Part shown: positions 22,921 to 31,477 of the stretch, in pieces
Position numbering within the stretch: position 1 is the stretch's first letter
Layout: each line of letters begins with the position of its first letter
Assembly (NCBI RefSeq): GCF_003725545.1
Contig: NZ_RJLN01000061.1
Span: 1 to 32,163 of the forward strand
Direction: 5' to 3'
DNA: 32,163 nt
Origin: Micromonospora solifontis
GTDB lineage: Bacteria; Actinomycetota; Actinomycetes; Mycobacteriales; Micromonosporaceae
Position numbers and translations under genes: made by a program
Notes under the pieces: generated by a model
The model's database searches: none
What the model was told of the DNA's origin: nothing
Seen by the model: the letters and a program-made list of their open reading frames with translations, nothing else

Positions 22921-24255
22921 TCAGCTGACCGCGCAGGCCGCGCCGTTGAGGGTGAACGAGCTCGGCTTGGCGGTGTTACCGGTGTGGGTGGCCTGGAAGC
23001 CGATGGTGGTCGATCCGTTGCCGGGGATGGCGGCGTTGTAGGCGAGGTTCCTGGCCGTCACCTGGCCCGAGCTGGGGGAGTAGGTGGCGTTCCAGCCCGA
23101 GGTGATGGTCTGCCCGCCGGGCAGGGTGAAGCCCAGGGACCACCCGTTGACGGCGCTGGCGCCGGTGTTGGTGATGGTGATGTTCTCGGTCAGCCCGGTG
23201 TTCCAGGCGTTGAGGTCGACGCTCACCCGGCAGGCGGGGGTGCCGGGCGGGCCGGTCGGGCTCGGCGACGTGGTGGGGCTGGGCGACGTCGTCGGGCTCG
23301 GCGTCGTGGTCGGGCTCGGGGCGCTGGTCAGGCCGAAGAACTGGATGGCGGCGGCGGCCATGCCGCTGGCGGGCAGGGTGTGCCCGGCGCCCTGGATGCT
23401 GTACGCCTCGACCTGGACGGTGCCGTTGGCGTCGGCGTACCGGCGCCGGTTCCAGTTGGTCTGCGGCGTGTCGGAGGAGGTGGGTGTCTGGCTGAGCCCG
23501 AACACGTTGGTCCACTGTTCGATCGTCTCCTGGAGCAGCGAGTACGGCACGAGCGTGTCGCTGGTGCCGTGCCAGAGCTGCACCCGGGGGCGGGGGCCGG
23601 AGTAGCCGGGGTAGGCCTGACGGACCGCGTCACCCCACTGCTGCGGCGTCCGGTTCATGGTCCCGCCGGTGCACTGGCTGGTCCCCGGCGGGTAGTCCGC
23701 CGCGTTGGCGAAGCAGTTGAAGGGCACGCCCATGAACGCGGCGCCCGCCTTGAACACGTCGGGATAGAGGGCCAGCATGTGGTTGGTCATCATGCCGCCG
23801 GACGAGCTGCCGGTGGCGTAGACCCGGTCGGGGTCGGCGCCGTACTGCTGCTGGGCGTAGCGGACCATCGAGATGATGGACACCGGGTCGCTGCCGCCGC
23901 CGCGGCGCTTGGCGGCATCCGACCAGACGTCGAAGCAGTTGCCGAACCCGGCCTGCTGGGTCGCGGTCGGGTAGATCACGATGAATCCGTACCGGTCGGC
24001 GAGGCTGGCGAACTCGCTACCGGAGTAGAAGCCGGGGCCGGATCCGCCGCAGCCGTGCATGGCCACCACGGTCGCGGGCCTGGCCGGGCGGGAGTCCGGC
24101 ACGTAGATGTGCATGCGCATCCCGCCCGGGTTGTCGCCGAAGTTGGTCACCTCGGTCAGCGACGCCGCGTACGCGGGTCGGATCGTGGGGACCACCAGGC
24201 CGGCCGCCGCCAGCGACGCGGCCAGGACGAGCAGCAGTTTCCTTCTGATTCTCAC
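22921..24255 (-). CDS. Secreted CE1-type esterase (PHB depolymerase/feruloyl esterase family) with CBM2
   Basis: This 444-residue secreted enzyme has a signal peptide (about 1-30, ending PAYA). Its alpha/beta-hydrolase domain (about 35-310) carries the nucleophile in ATGSSSGGMM (S151), Asp in HGTSDTLVPY (D233) and His in GAGHTLP (H292), with HGCGG as the oxyanion loop. A PSPTT-repeat linker (312-337) leads to a family 2 cellulose-binding module (342-444, CRVSVDLNAW...FTLNGAACAV). Such enzymes remove feruloyl or acetyl groups from plant hemicellulose, and the CBM holds them on cellulose. A polyester depolymerase is less likely given the CBM2. GTG at 24255 has AAGGAG eight bases upstream. It is divergent from the PaaX gene. 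Confidence 0.92.
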   Translation of the reverse strand: MRIRRKLLLVLAASLAAAGLVVPTIRPAYAASLTEVTNFGDNPGGMRMHIYVPDSRPARPATVVAMHGCGGSGPGFYSGSEFASLADRYGFIVIYPTATQQAGFGNCFDVWSDAAKRRGGGSDPVSIISMVRYAQQQYGADPDRVYATGSSSGGMMTNHMLALYPDVFKAGAAFMGVPFNCFANAADYPPGTSQCTGGTMNRTPQQWGDAVRQAYPGYSGPRPRVQLWHGTSDTLVPYSLLQETIEQWTNVFGLSQTPTSSDTPQTNWNRRRYADANGTVQVEAYSIQGAGHTLPASGMAAAAIQFFGLTSAPSPTTTPSPTTSPSPTTSPSPTGPPGTPACRVSVDLNAWNTGLTENITITNTGASAVNGWSLGFTLPGGQTITSGWNATYSPSSGQVTARNLAYNAAIPGNGSTTIGFQATHTGNTAKPSSFTLNGAACAVS

Positions 24256-24423
24256 GGGGACGACTCCTTCGGTCACCTGTGCAGGCTGAGATCGGGCACG
24301 CGCGATCCGGTCGCGGGTACGCCCGGCTGCCCGCGGTGATCGCGCATCGCCCACGACATGGCTCGCCCGGCCCGGCTCCGTGGGATGTCACTTGGCGGAT
24401 AGTGTTCCCGTCGGACCGACAAG

Positions 24424-24435
24424 TGTCAATCGACA
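24424..24435. promoter_or_regulatory. Small dyad in the esterase/PaaX divergent region
   Basis: TGTC-AATC-GACA lies within the 250-base region between the esterase and PaaX starts, and a further GACA/TGTC pair (24417-24427) overlaps it. It is a possible regulator site for one or both genes, but it is short and could be chance. Confidence 0.25.
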
Positions 24436-24505
24436 GACCTCGATCATGGGTCGTCCTGATGCGGTTACAGTGTCTGCACCGTCCCTGAGCCGAGCCGGAG
24501 CGCCC

Positions 24506-25504
24506 GTGGCAAGCCCCTTCGACATCGAGGAGATCTATCCGGACGACGGGGGTCGCCCGCTCCGGCTGCCCCGGCGACAGGTCGGGAACTCGCCGCAGGG
24601 GGTCACGGTGACCCTGCTGGCGGACTACACCCTGCGGACCCGCGCGGCGCTCCCGTCCGCCGCCATCGTCGCGCTGCTCGCCGAGTCCGGGGTGAGCGCG
24701 GCCGGTGCCCGTACCGCGATCAGCCGGCTGGCCCGTCGGGGCGTACTGGAGGGCAGCCGGCAGGGACGGCGCAGCTCCTACCGGCTCAGCCGCGCGGCCG
24801 CCGCGAACCTCTCCGCCGGAGGCAACTGGATCCTCGCCGCCACCGGCACGGCCGTGCCGTGGGACGGGTGCTGGACGCTGGTCGCCTTCTCGCTGCCGCA
24901 GGACCGCGCCGCGCAACGGCGGGCCCTGCGCGGTCAGCTCCGCTGGCTCGGGTACGCGCCGTTGTACGACGGGCTGTGGATCTCGCCGCACGAACTGACC
25001 CCGCCGGCCCGGGCGCAGCTCGCCCAGCTCAGCCCCGGCGCCGTCACGGTGTTTCGGGGGCGGCACACCGAACTCGACGCCCTCGGCCACCGTGCTCCCG
25101 TCGACGCCTGGGACATCGCCGGGATCGCCCGGCACTACCAGGCGTTCCTCCGGCGCTGGCGGCGGCTGCTGCCCCGCGTGACATCGGGGCGGGTCGTCGG
25201 CGCGGCCGCGGTGCGGACACGTACCGAGGTCATGGACACCTTCCGGCGCTTTCCCCTCCTCGACCCGCAACTGCCCGCGGAACTGCTCCCGGCGGGATGG
25301 CCCCGGCGGTCGGCCCGGGAATTGTTCGCGGCGATCTACGACGGCCTGGCCGAACCCGCCGAGCGCCACGTCCGGGCCGTCGTCGCGCGGTTCGCCGACG
25401 GCGTGCAGCCCACCATTCGGGCCCACACCACCGCCGACATGCTCGCCGGGGTGGCCGGTGACGAGGGCGGCGCGGACGACCCGCCACCGGTGTGCGGGCC
25501 CTGA
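24506..25504 (+). CDS. PaaX-family transcriptional regulator
   Basis: This 332-residue protein has the PaaX layout. An N-terminal winged helix (VTVTLLADYTLRTRAALPSAAIVALLAESGVS, AGARTAISRLARRGVLEGSRQGRRSSYRLS) is followed by the central PaaX domain (WTLVAFSLPQDRAAQRRALRGQLRWLGYAPLYDGLWISP) and the C-terminal domain (FRRFPLLDPQLPAELLP.GWP). The founding PaaX represses phenylacetate degradation and responds to phenylacetyl-CoA. Here it is divergent from an esterase that could release ferulate, so an aromatic-acid signal is plausible. GTG at 24506 with GGAG five bases upstream is favoured; upstream starts at 24446 (ATG) and 24470 (GTG) have no site. Confidence 0.88.
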   Translation: MASPFDIEEIYPDDGGRPLRLPRRQVGNSPQGVTVTLLADYTLRTRAALPSAAIVALLAESGVSAAGARTAISRLARRGVLEGSRQGRRSSYRLSRAAAANLSAGGNWILAATGTAVPWDGCWTLVAFSLPQDRAAQRRALRGQLRWLGYAPLYDGLWISPHELTPPARAQLAQLSPGAVTVFRGRHTELDALGHRAPVDAWDIAGIARHYQAFLRRWRRLLPRVTSGRVVGAAAVRTRTEVMDTFRRFPLLDPQLPAELLPAGWPRRSARELFAAIYDGLAEPAERHVRAVVARFADGVQPTIRAHTTADMLAGVAGDEGGADDPPPVCGP

Positions 25505-25588
25505 CGGGCGTGGACCACGAGGATGTTCGCCGCGTCGTGGCGTTCCGCTATGCTCGGCGGGGCGATCGGACGGCGTTACCGGGGAGCA

Positions 25589-26875
25589 GTGAGCGGACCA
25601 CGAGCGAACAAGGCGCCACACGCCAGTAGCAAGGCCGCCGTGCTGGATGCCATCCGGGCGGCCGGCACGATCAGCCGGGTGGGGCTGATCGACGCGACCG
25701 GCTTCACCGCGCCCACGATCTCCAACCTGGTCCGTAAGCTCATCGATGAGGGTCTGGTCGTCGAGACCGGCCACGCGGAGTCGACCGGCGGCAAGCGGCG
25801 GGTTCTGCTCCAGCTCAACCACGCTGCCCGGTACGCGGTGGGGGTGCACCTCGACCACGGTGTCGTGACGTACGTCCTGACCGACCTGGCCGGCGTCGTG
25901 GTGGCCCGGATCTGCCGGCCGGGCGCCCGCGCCGAGGAGCCCTCGACGGTCGTGTCCCGGATCGCCGCCGAGATCCCGACCCTGATCGACAGCGTCGGCG
26001 TGGACCGGGCCCGGCTGGTCGGGGTCGGGCTGGTCTTTCCGGGCCCGCTCACCGGCCGGGGGATCACCGGTACGGTCGACGCCGGTGCCGAATCGGAATC
26101 GCGCCAATGGCGGGGGTTCCCGCTCGGCGCGGCGCTGGAGCAGACGACCGCCCTGCCGGTGGTGGTGGACAACGACGCCACCGCCGCCGCGCTGGGCGAG
26201 CACTGGGCCGGCGGCTTCGGTACGGCGAGTGCCGCCGCCGCCCTGTATCTGGGCAGCGGCATCGGCGCCGGGCTGGTCATCAACGGGATCACCTACCGCG
26301 GTCCCAGTGGCAACGCCGGCGAGTTGGGGCACGTCTGCGTGCAGGCGGACGGCCCGCGCTGCTGGTGTGGGGCCCGAGGGTGTGTGGAGGCGGTCGCCGG
26401 GCCCGCGACCGTGGTGGCGGCGGCGCGGGCGGACCCCGGGCTGGCCAGGGCGATCGGCCTCTCGGCCGGCGGGGGAGCGGCGGCGGTGGCCCGCGACTTC
26501 GCGGCGATCGGTCGCGCCGCCCGCCGGGGAGAGGGCCGGGCGCTGGCCCTGTGCGAGGAGTCCGCCCGCTATGTCGCGGCGGCCGCGCGCACCCTGGCCA
26601 ACGTGATGGACCTCGAGGTCATCGTCCTGACCGGACCGGGCTTCGCCGTCGCCGGCTCGGTGTACCTGCCCGTGGTGCGGCAGGAGCTGCACGCCGTCTT
26701 CTCCCGCACCGCGCACCCCGTCGACGTACGGCTGTCCCGGTCCGCTGCCACGGCATCCGCCGTCGGCGCCGCCGCCCTCGTCCTGGAGTCCGAACTGGTT
26801 CCGCTCAGCCGCGGGCTGCGGGTGTCGGAGAGTCTCGGCGGCGAACTCGCGCCGCTGACCGGATCGTCCGGATGA
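25589..26875 (+). CDS. ROK-family repressor
   Basis: This 428-residue protein has a winged helix (about 15-70: AVLDAIRAAGTISRVGLIDATGFTAPTISNLV in outline) and a sugar-kinase-like ROK domain. The domain shows VVVDNDATAAALGEHW, LYLGSGIGAGLVING, and the zinc signature GHVCVQ...RCWCGARGCVE. ROK regulators release DNA on binding sugars or sugar phosphates. The GTG at 25589 follows GGGGAG closely; an ATG at 25550 is an alternative. Its stop overlaps the start of a LacI-like sensor (ATGA), an unusual pair, and a GH5 glycanase follows, its likely target. Confidence 0.9.
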   Translation: MSGPRANKAPHASSKAAVLDAIRAAGTISRVGLIDATGFTAPTISNLVRKLIDEGLVVETGHAESTGGKRRVLLQLNHAARYAVGVHLDHGVVTYVLTDLAGVVVARICRPGARAEEPSTVVSRIAAEIPTLIDSVGVDRARLVGVGLVFPGPLTGRGITGTVDAGAESESRQWRGFPLGAALEQTTALPVVVDNDATAAALGEHWAGGFGTASAAAALYLGSGIGAGLVINGITYRGPSGNAGELGHVCVQADGPRCWCGARGCVEAVAGPATVVAAARADPGLARAIGLSAGGGAAAVARDFAAIGRAARRGEGRALALCEESARYVAAAARTLANVMDLEVIVLTGPGFAVAGSVYLPVVRQELHAVFSRTAHPVDVRLSRSAATASAVGAAALVLESELVPLSRGLRVSESLGGELAPLTGSSG

Positions 26876-27738
26876 GCCGGGACGGTGACGAAATGAGCGC
26901 GACGTCCGCGGTGGGGCTGGTGCTCGCCCGGGCACCCCGCCTGCTCGGGGCCGAGCCGTTCTTCATGGAGTTCATCGCCGGCATTGAGGAACGGCTCGCC
27001 GAGCGGGGCCGCTCGGTGCTGCTGCACATCGTCGCCGACCACGCAGCCGAGGTCGCGGCCTACCGGCGGTGGGCGCGGCAGCGGCTGGTCGACGCCGTGG
27101 TGCTGGTGAACCCCACCGCCGAGGACTCCCGACCGCAGGTCCTGCACGAACTCGGCCTTCCCGTCGTGGTGGCGGGCGACCCCGACGGCGACACTCCGGC
27201 CGTCCGTCGTGACGACGTCGGCTCGGTCCGGGCGGCGGTCGCGCACCTGGCCGGTCTCGGGCATCGGCGGATCGCGCGGGTCAGCGGACCGGACACTCTG
27301 CGGCACACCCGCACCCGCACCGCCGCCCTGCTGGCGGCTGCGGGCCCGGCCGGCATCGACGCCGTGGTGCTGGCCGGCGACTATTCCGCCGAGTCGGGCG
27401 CGGCATTGACCGCCCGGTTGTTGGACAGCGCCGCGCCGCCGAGCGCGATCATCTACGACAACGACCTGATGGCGGTCGCCGGCCTGAACCTGGCCAAGGA
27501 GCTGGGGCTGCGAATTCCCCGCGACCTGAGCCTGCTCGCCTGGGACGACTCCAGCCTGTGTCGCCTGGCCTCCCCGCCGCTGACCACGATGAGCCTCGAC
27601 GTGCACCGGTTCGGCGAACTGGTTGCCCGGTCCGTGCTCGCGTTGCTCGACGGCGAGCCGGTGCGGGAGCGGTGGTGTCCTACGGAGACGGTCGTGGTCC
27701 GGCAGACCACCGCGCCGCCGTCCACTGACTTGACTTAG
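26872..27738 (+). CDS. LacI-type sugar-sensor domain protein without DNA-binding head
   Basis: This 288-residue protein matches the effector-binding half of LacI/GalR regulators: VGLVLARAPRLLGAEPFFMEFIAGIEERL, DAVVLVNPTAED, GLPVVVAGDP, VAHLAGLGHRRIARVSGP, SAIIYDNDLMAVAGL, and LSLLAWDDSSLCRLASPPLTTM. The usual N-terminal helix-turn-helix of about 55 residues is absent: the ATG at 26872 lies inside the ROK stop, and only 15 residues precede the sensor domain. It has no signal peptide, so it is a cytosolic sensor. It is translationally coupled to a ROK protein that does have a DNA-binding domain, so the two may work as a complex. Confidence 0.85.
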   Translation: MSRDGDEMSATSAVGLVLARAPRLLGAEPFFMEFIAGIEERLAERGRSVLLHIVADHAAEVAAYRRWARQRLVDAVVLVNPTAEDSRPQVLHELGLPVVVAGDPDGDTPAVRRDDVGSVRAAVAHLAGLGHRRIARVSGPDTLRHTRTRTAALLAAAGPAGIDAVVLAGDYSAESGAALTARLLDSAAPPSAIIYDNDLMAVAGLNLAKELGLRIPRDLSLLAWDDSSLCRLASPPLTTMSLDVHRFGELVARSVLALLDGEPVRERWCPTETVVVRQTTAPPSTDLT

Positions 27739-27756
27739 TGAGGCGAATAAACAAAG
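27730..27756 (+). promoter_or_regulatory. AT-rich promoter/operator before the GH5 gene
   Basis: TTGACT (27730-27735) overlaps the stop of the sensor gene and is followed by the AT-rich stretch GAATAAACAAAG (27745-27756). The TTAGTG...AAACAAA pattern loosely recalls ROK-type operators with TTAG and AAACAA halves. No consensus -10 box is at the right distance, so this is tentative. Confidence 0.3.
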
Positions 27757-27807
27757 CTCGTCCACGCGCTCCCATCGACGATCACCTCTCACTACCGAGG
27801 AGATCCG

Positions 27808-29319
27808 ATGAGACATCGTCACGCCCTGCTGGCCGCCGGCACCACCACCACAGTGGTCGCCGCCGGCCTGGTCGGGCTCGCCTTCCCCGCCACCGCCGCA
27901 ACCACCGGCTGCGCGGTCACCTACACCGTGCAGAGCCAGTGGACCGGTGGATTCACCGGCGCCATCTCCCTCACCAACCTCGGCTCCGCCGTCACCAACT
28001 GGACTTTGACCTTCGACTTCCCAGACGCGAACCAGAAGGTCACCCAGGGGTGGAGCGCCACCTGGTCACAGACCGGCAGCCGGGTCACGGCGGCCAGCAT
28101 GAGCTGGAACGGCGTCCTGGGTACGGGCGGATCCACCTCGATCGGCTTCAACGGGTCCTGGAGCGGCGCCAACCCGGTGCCGTCCTCGTTCGCGCTCAAC
28201 GGCACCACCTGCACCGGTGCGGTCACCTCACCGACCACCAGCCCGACCGGGTCACCAACGGCCTCGCCGACCGCGTCACCGACCACCCCGCCGCCCACCG
28301 GCCCGGCACCCGCCGTCCGGGTCTCCGGGAACAAGCTGGTGACCGCGAGCGGGGCGACCTACCGGCTGCTCGGCGTCAACCGGTCCAGCGGCGAGTTCGC
28401 CTGTGTGCAGGGCAAGGGCATGTGGGACAGCGGCCCCGTCGACCAGGCCTCGGTCGACGCGATGAAGGCATGGAACATCCGCGCCGTGCGGATCCCGCTC
28501 AACGAGGACTGCTGGCTCGGGCTGTCTGGTTCCCCCAGCGGCGCCACCTACCAGCAGGCGGTCAAGGACTACGCGAACCTGCTCGTGGCCAACGGGATCA
28601 ACCCGATCCTCGACCTGCACTGGACCCACGGCCAGTACACCGGCAACATCTCAGCCTGCTCGGACGTCAACGCGACCTGCCAGAAGCCGATGCCGAGCCG
28701 GCAGTACACGCCGCAGTTCTGGACCGGGGTGGCCACCGCGTTCAAAGGCAACAACGCCGTGCTGTTCGACCTGTTCAACGAGCCCTACCCGGACGCGGCC
28801 AACAACTGGTCGGACATGACCGCCGCGTGGCGTTGCCTGCGCGACGGCGGCACCTGCACCGGCATCAGCTACCCGGTGGCCGGCATGCAGGAACTCGTCG
28901 ACGCCGTACGGGCGACCGGCGCCGGGAACGTCCTGCTGGTTCCCGGTCTGACCTGGACCAACGACCTGAGCCAGTGGCTGACCTACAAGCCGAACGACCC
29001 CCTCAACAACATCGTGGCGTCCTGGCACTCGTACAACTTCAACGCCTGCGTCGACACCGCCTGCTGGGACAGCCAGATCGGCGCGGTCGCCGCCCAGGTG
29101 CCGGTGCACGCCGGCGAGATCGGCCAGGACACCTGCGCCCACGACTACATCGACAAGGTGACGGCCTGGCTGGACCAGCACCGTCTCGGCTACACCGCCT
29201 GGACCTGGAACCCCTGGGGATGCAGCGGCGGCAACGTCCTCATCCAGGACTACAACGGCACTCCGACCAGCACCTACGGCGAAGGCTTCAAGGCCCACCT
29301 GCTCTCCGTCACCCCGTAG
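27808..29319 (+). CDS. Secreted CBM2-GH5 endoglucanase-type glycanase
   Basis: This 503-residue secreted enzyme has a signal peptide (1-30, ending FPATA) and an N-terminal family 2 cellulose-binding module (about 34-136: CAVTYTVQSQWTGGFTG...FALNGTTCTG). A Ser/Thr/Pro linker (138-172) leads to a GH5 catalytic domain. The acid/base is E325 in FDLFNEPYPD and the nucleophile is E437 in VHAGEIGQD. Other GH5 marks are VRIPLNEDCWLG, PILDLHWTH and YTAWTWNPWGCSGG. Cellulase activity is most likely, with mannanase or xyloglucanase possible. GAGGAG precedes the ATG at 27808. It follows the ROK and sensor genes by 69 bases and ends at a strong hairpin. Confidence 0.93.
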   Translation: MRHRHALLAAGTTTTVVAAGLVGLAFPATAATTGCAVTYTVQSQWTGGFTGAISLTNLGSAVTNWTLTFDFPDANQKVTQGWSATWSQTGSRVTAASMSWNGVLGTGGSTSIGFNGSWSGANPVPSSFALNGTTCTGAVTSPTTSPTGSPTASPTASPTTPPPTGPAPAVRVSGNKLVTASGATYRLLGVNRSSGEFACVQGKGMWDSGPVDQASVDAMKAWNIRAVRIPLNEDCWLGLSGSPSGATYQQAVKDYANLLVANGINPILDLHWTHGQYTGNISACSDVNATCQKPMPSRQYTPQFWTGVATAFKGNNAVLFDLFNEPYPDAANNWSDMTAAWRCLRDGGTCTGISYPVAGMQELVDAVRATGAGNVLLVPGLTWTNDLSQWLTYKPNDPLNNIVASWHSYNFNACVDTACWDSQIGAVAAQVPVHAGEIGQDTCAHDYIDKVTAWLDQHRLGYTAWTWNPWGCSGGNVLIQDYNGTPTSTYGEGFKAHLLSVTP

Positions 29320-29334
29320 GTCACGACAGACAGC

Positions 29335-29372
29335 CCGGTGCCCGGCGCGGACCATTCCGCGCCGGGCACCGG
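29335..29372. terminator. Bidirectional hairpin terminator between GH5 and MFS genes
   Basis: CCGGTGCCCGGCGCGG (29335-29350) pairs perfectly with CCGCGCCGGGCACCGG (29357-29372) around a six-base loop. It begins 16 bases after the GH5 stop and ends one base before the stop of the convergent MFS gene, so it can serve both. Confidence 0.88.
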
Positions 29373-30674
29373 TCACTCACGCCCGGGTGGGTGTCGACCC
29401 GGCCGTTTCCGGTCGGGTAACTCGGCCCGGCGCAGCGCCGGTGTCAGCAGGCTGATCAGCCCACCGCAGGCCGCCAGCGCCGCACCGCCCGCGAAGGCCG
29501 CCCGAGGGTCGAGCGCGTCGACGGCGAATCCGGTCATCGCGTAGCTGACGGGGATGCCGCCAAAGCTGGCCAGGCTGCTCAGGCTGAACGCCCGCCCGAG
29601 ATAGGCGGCCGGGGTGTACGCCTGCACGAGGGCGAGCAGGATGGCGCTGGCCACGCCGCCGCCCGCGCCGAGCAGCACCGCGGCGGTTACCGCCCACAGC
29701 CGTGATGGCCCGTACCCGATCCCGGCGAGGGCGGCGGCCATGGCGAGACTCAGCACCGCGTACGCGAGTCCGGTCCGGGGAAGCCGGCCGATCACGACCA
29801 GTGCCAGGGCGGCCAGCGCGGCGCCGGCACCGAACCCGCCGATGATCAGGCCGACGCCGGCGGCCTGCCAGCCACGGTCCCGCACCAACAGAGGCACGCC
29901 GACGTTGATGGGTCCGCTGAAGCCGAGTTCGGAGACCGCCGCGGTGAGCAGTGCGGTACGCAGCAACGCGGACCGGCGGACCACCCGGAGCCCGTCGCGG
30001 ACGTCGGTCAGCAGAGCGTGGTTTCGCTGCTCGGCACCGCCGGCCAGGTGGGGGTTGGGACGGAGGCGGACCGACGCCAGCGCGAGGACCGAGACGCCGA
30101 AGCTGACCGCGTTGACGGCGAACGCCGCCGCCACACCGAAGGCGGCCACGGTGGCACCGCCCAGGGGAGCGCCGACGACGATGGCCGCGCGCTGTACGAG
30201 CATCCGCATGCCCTGCAGTCGGGCCAGCTCTTCGGCGGCCACGAGCCGTTGCGGCAGGGCACCGACCGCGGGCAGGAACATCGCGTCGACCACGCCGAAG
30301 ACCACCGCCACGGACACCAGCACGAGCAGCGAGGGGCTGGACGTCGCGATGATGAGCGCGGCGGCGGCCATGACCGCGCCGCGGAGCATGTCGCTGCCGA
30401 GCATCAGGCGCCGTGCGCCCCACCGGTCGACGAATGCCCCACCGACCAGGAGCAGCACCAGCCGGGGCACCGAACCGACGGCGAGGACCAGGCCGGTCCC
30501 GCGGGCCCCGGTGCTCTGCACCGCCGCCCAGGCAAGCGCGACGAAGTAGACCTGGTCACCCAGCAGGGACACCCCGAAGCCGGTTAGCCAGCGCAGTACG
30601 TTGAGGTCCCGGTACGACGGCACACCGTACGCGGCCGCGTCGGCCGGGGGCCGCACGGCACCCTCCGCGCTCAT
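29373..30674 (-). CDS. MFS exporter
   Basis: This 433-residue protein has about twelve helices and the drug-exporter style of the enterobactin-exporter-like MFS group: FGVSLLGDQVYFVALAWAAVQSTGA at helix 1, the GGAFVDRWGARRLML loop 2-3 motif, and a central loop (RLRPNPHLAGGAEQRN). Substrates of this group are drugs or siderophores and cannot be told from sequence. Its ATG at 30674 overlaps the stop of the upstream ArsR-like regulator (ATGA), so the regulator very likely controls the pump, as in many inducible efflux pairs. Confidence 0.9.
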   Translation of the reverse strand: MSAEGAVRPPADAAAYGVPSYRDLNVLRWLTGFGVSLLGDQVYFVALAWAAVQSTGARGTGLVLAVGSVPRLVLLLVGGAFVDRWGARRLMLGSDMLRGAVMAAAALIIATSSPSLLVLVSVAVVFGVVDAMFLPAVGALPQRLVAAEELARLQGMRMLVQRAAIVVGAPLGGATVAAFGVAAAFAVNAVSFGVSVLALASVRLRPNPHLAGGAEQRNHALLTDVRDGLRVVRRSALLRTALLTAAVSELGFSGPINVGVPLLVRDRGWQAAGVGLIIGGFGAGAALAALALVVIGRLPRTGLAYAVLSLAMAAALAGIGYGPSRLWAVTAAVLLGAGGGVASAILLALVQAYTPAAYLGRAFSLSSLASFGGIPVSYAMTGFAVDALDPRAAFAGGAALAACGGLISLLTPALRRAELPDRKRPGRHPPGRE

Positions 30675-31264
30675 GGCGTGAAGGGGAAGCCGTGCATGAT
30701 CAGCATGACATGTTCACGGGGCTCGACCGACGTCTTCTCCCTGTCCCTCTGTTGTGCGGCGGCCCGCCCGTGTTCGTGCCAGCGCGTGACAACGCTCTGC
30801 AGCTCGGCATGCATCTGATCGAGTTCGGACGCCGTCAATTGCAGCAGGGCGTCACTGGAGAACGCGGCGTCGGACCAGGCGACACCCCAGGCCGGTTCCT
30901 CGTCGATGAACCGCTCCAGCCGGCTGAGCTGATGAGCCAGCATCTGCCGCCTGGCGGCGACCGCGAGGGAACGGGACTCGGGGTCATCGATAAATTGTGA
31001 GGCGGTCCAGCTGAACCCCTTCCCGCTTGCGCGCCACCAGCGCTCCCGGCGGTCGCCGGAGCGGCTCTCGGCCGCCTCGATGAAGCCGTGTGCGGCAAGT
31101 TCGCGCAGGTGGTAGCTGACCAGCGACACCGACTCGTCGACGAGTTCGGCCAGCCGAGAGGCGGTAGCTTCCTGCTCGGTGGTCAGCGCGTAGAACAGCC
31201 GCACCCGCAGCGGATGGGCGAAGACTCGAAGTTCGCTTGCGTCTTTGATCCGGCGTGCTGCCAT
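30671..31264 (-). CDS. ArsR-like winged-helix regulator of the MFS exporter
   Basis: This 197-residue protein has an ArsR-type winged helix at its N-terminus (FAHPLRVRLFYALTTEQEATASRLAELVDESVSLVSYHLREL in outline; wing SRSGDRRERWW). A long helical C-terminal region (about 100-175) holds SRLERFIDEEPAWGVAW and LTASELDQMHAELQSVV. It has no cysteine, so metal sensing through thiols is excluded. The extra domain points to dimerisation or binding of a drug-like effector. The ATG at 31264 lacks a ribosome binding site but lies six bases after a TATCGT -10 box. It is translationally coupled to the MFS gene. Confidence 0.9.
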   Translation of the reverse strand: MAARRIKDASELRVFAHPLRVRLFYALTTEQEATASRLAELVDESVSLVSYHLRELAAHGFIEAAESRSGDRRERWWRASGKGFSWTASQFIDDPESRSLAVAARRQMLAHQLSRLERFIDEEPAWGVAWSDAAFSSDALLQLTASELDQMHAELQSVVTRWHEHGRAAAQQRDREKTSVEPREHVMLIMHGFPFTP

Positions 31265-31299
31265 GATCTGACGATAGATATTCTAAATTATTTGTGCAA
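31265..31299 (-). promoter_or_regulatory. Leaderless promoter of the ArsR-MFS operon
   Basis: Read on the minus strand, TTGCAC (31299-31294) and TATCGT (31276-31271) are 17 bases apart, and six bases then separate the -10 box from the ATG at 31264. The spacer is AT-rich, unlike the surroundings. Transcription should start at the start codon. Confidence 0.65.
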
Positions 31300-31477
31300 T
31301 CTCCTTTCGTACTTGCCGTCACGCTGGGACCGCTGGGGAACGGGCTCCGTGGTCGGTAGCCGCCGGGCCGCCCGAGCTGGTCGGCGGCACGATGCTGGCC
31401 CGAGCCCAACGCTGACGTACCGCGAGGGCACCCTGTTGGTCACAAGCGGGAGCCGCTGAGCGTTGTACCGCCGACGG
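31300..31477. other. Short intergenic stretch, nothing identified
   Basis: This gap follows the ArsR promoter and precedes the stop of the DivIVA-domain gene. Neither a gene-like frame nor a clear hairpin was seen. Confidence 0.5.

Noticed and set aside
23260..23335. Repeats in the esterase gene considered as a CRISPR-like or satellite array
   Set aside because: They encode the PSPTT linker repeats between catalytic and cellulose-binding domains, a normal feature of such enzymes.
24017..26935. A very long minus-strand frame across the PaaX and ROK genes
   Set aside because: It spans several genes with clear families on the other strand and is low-complexity throughout.
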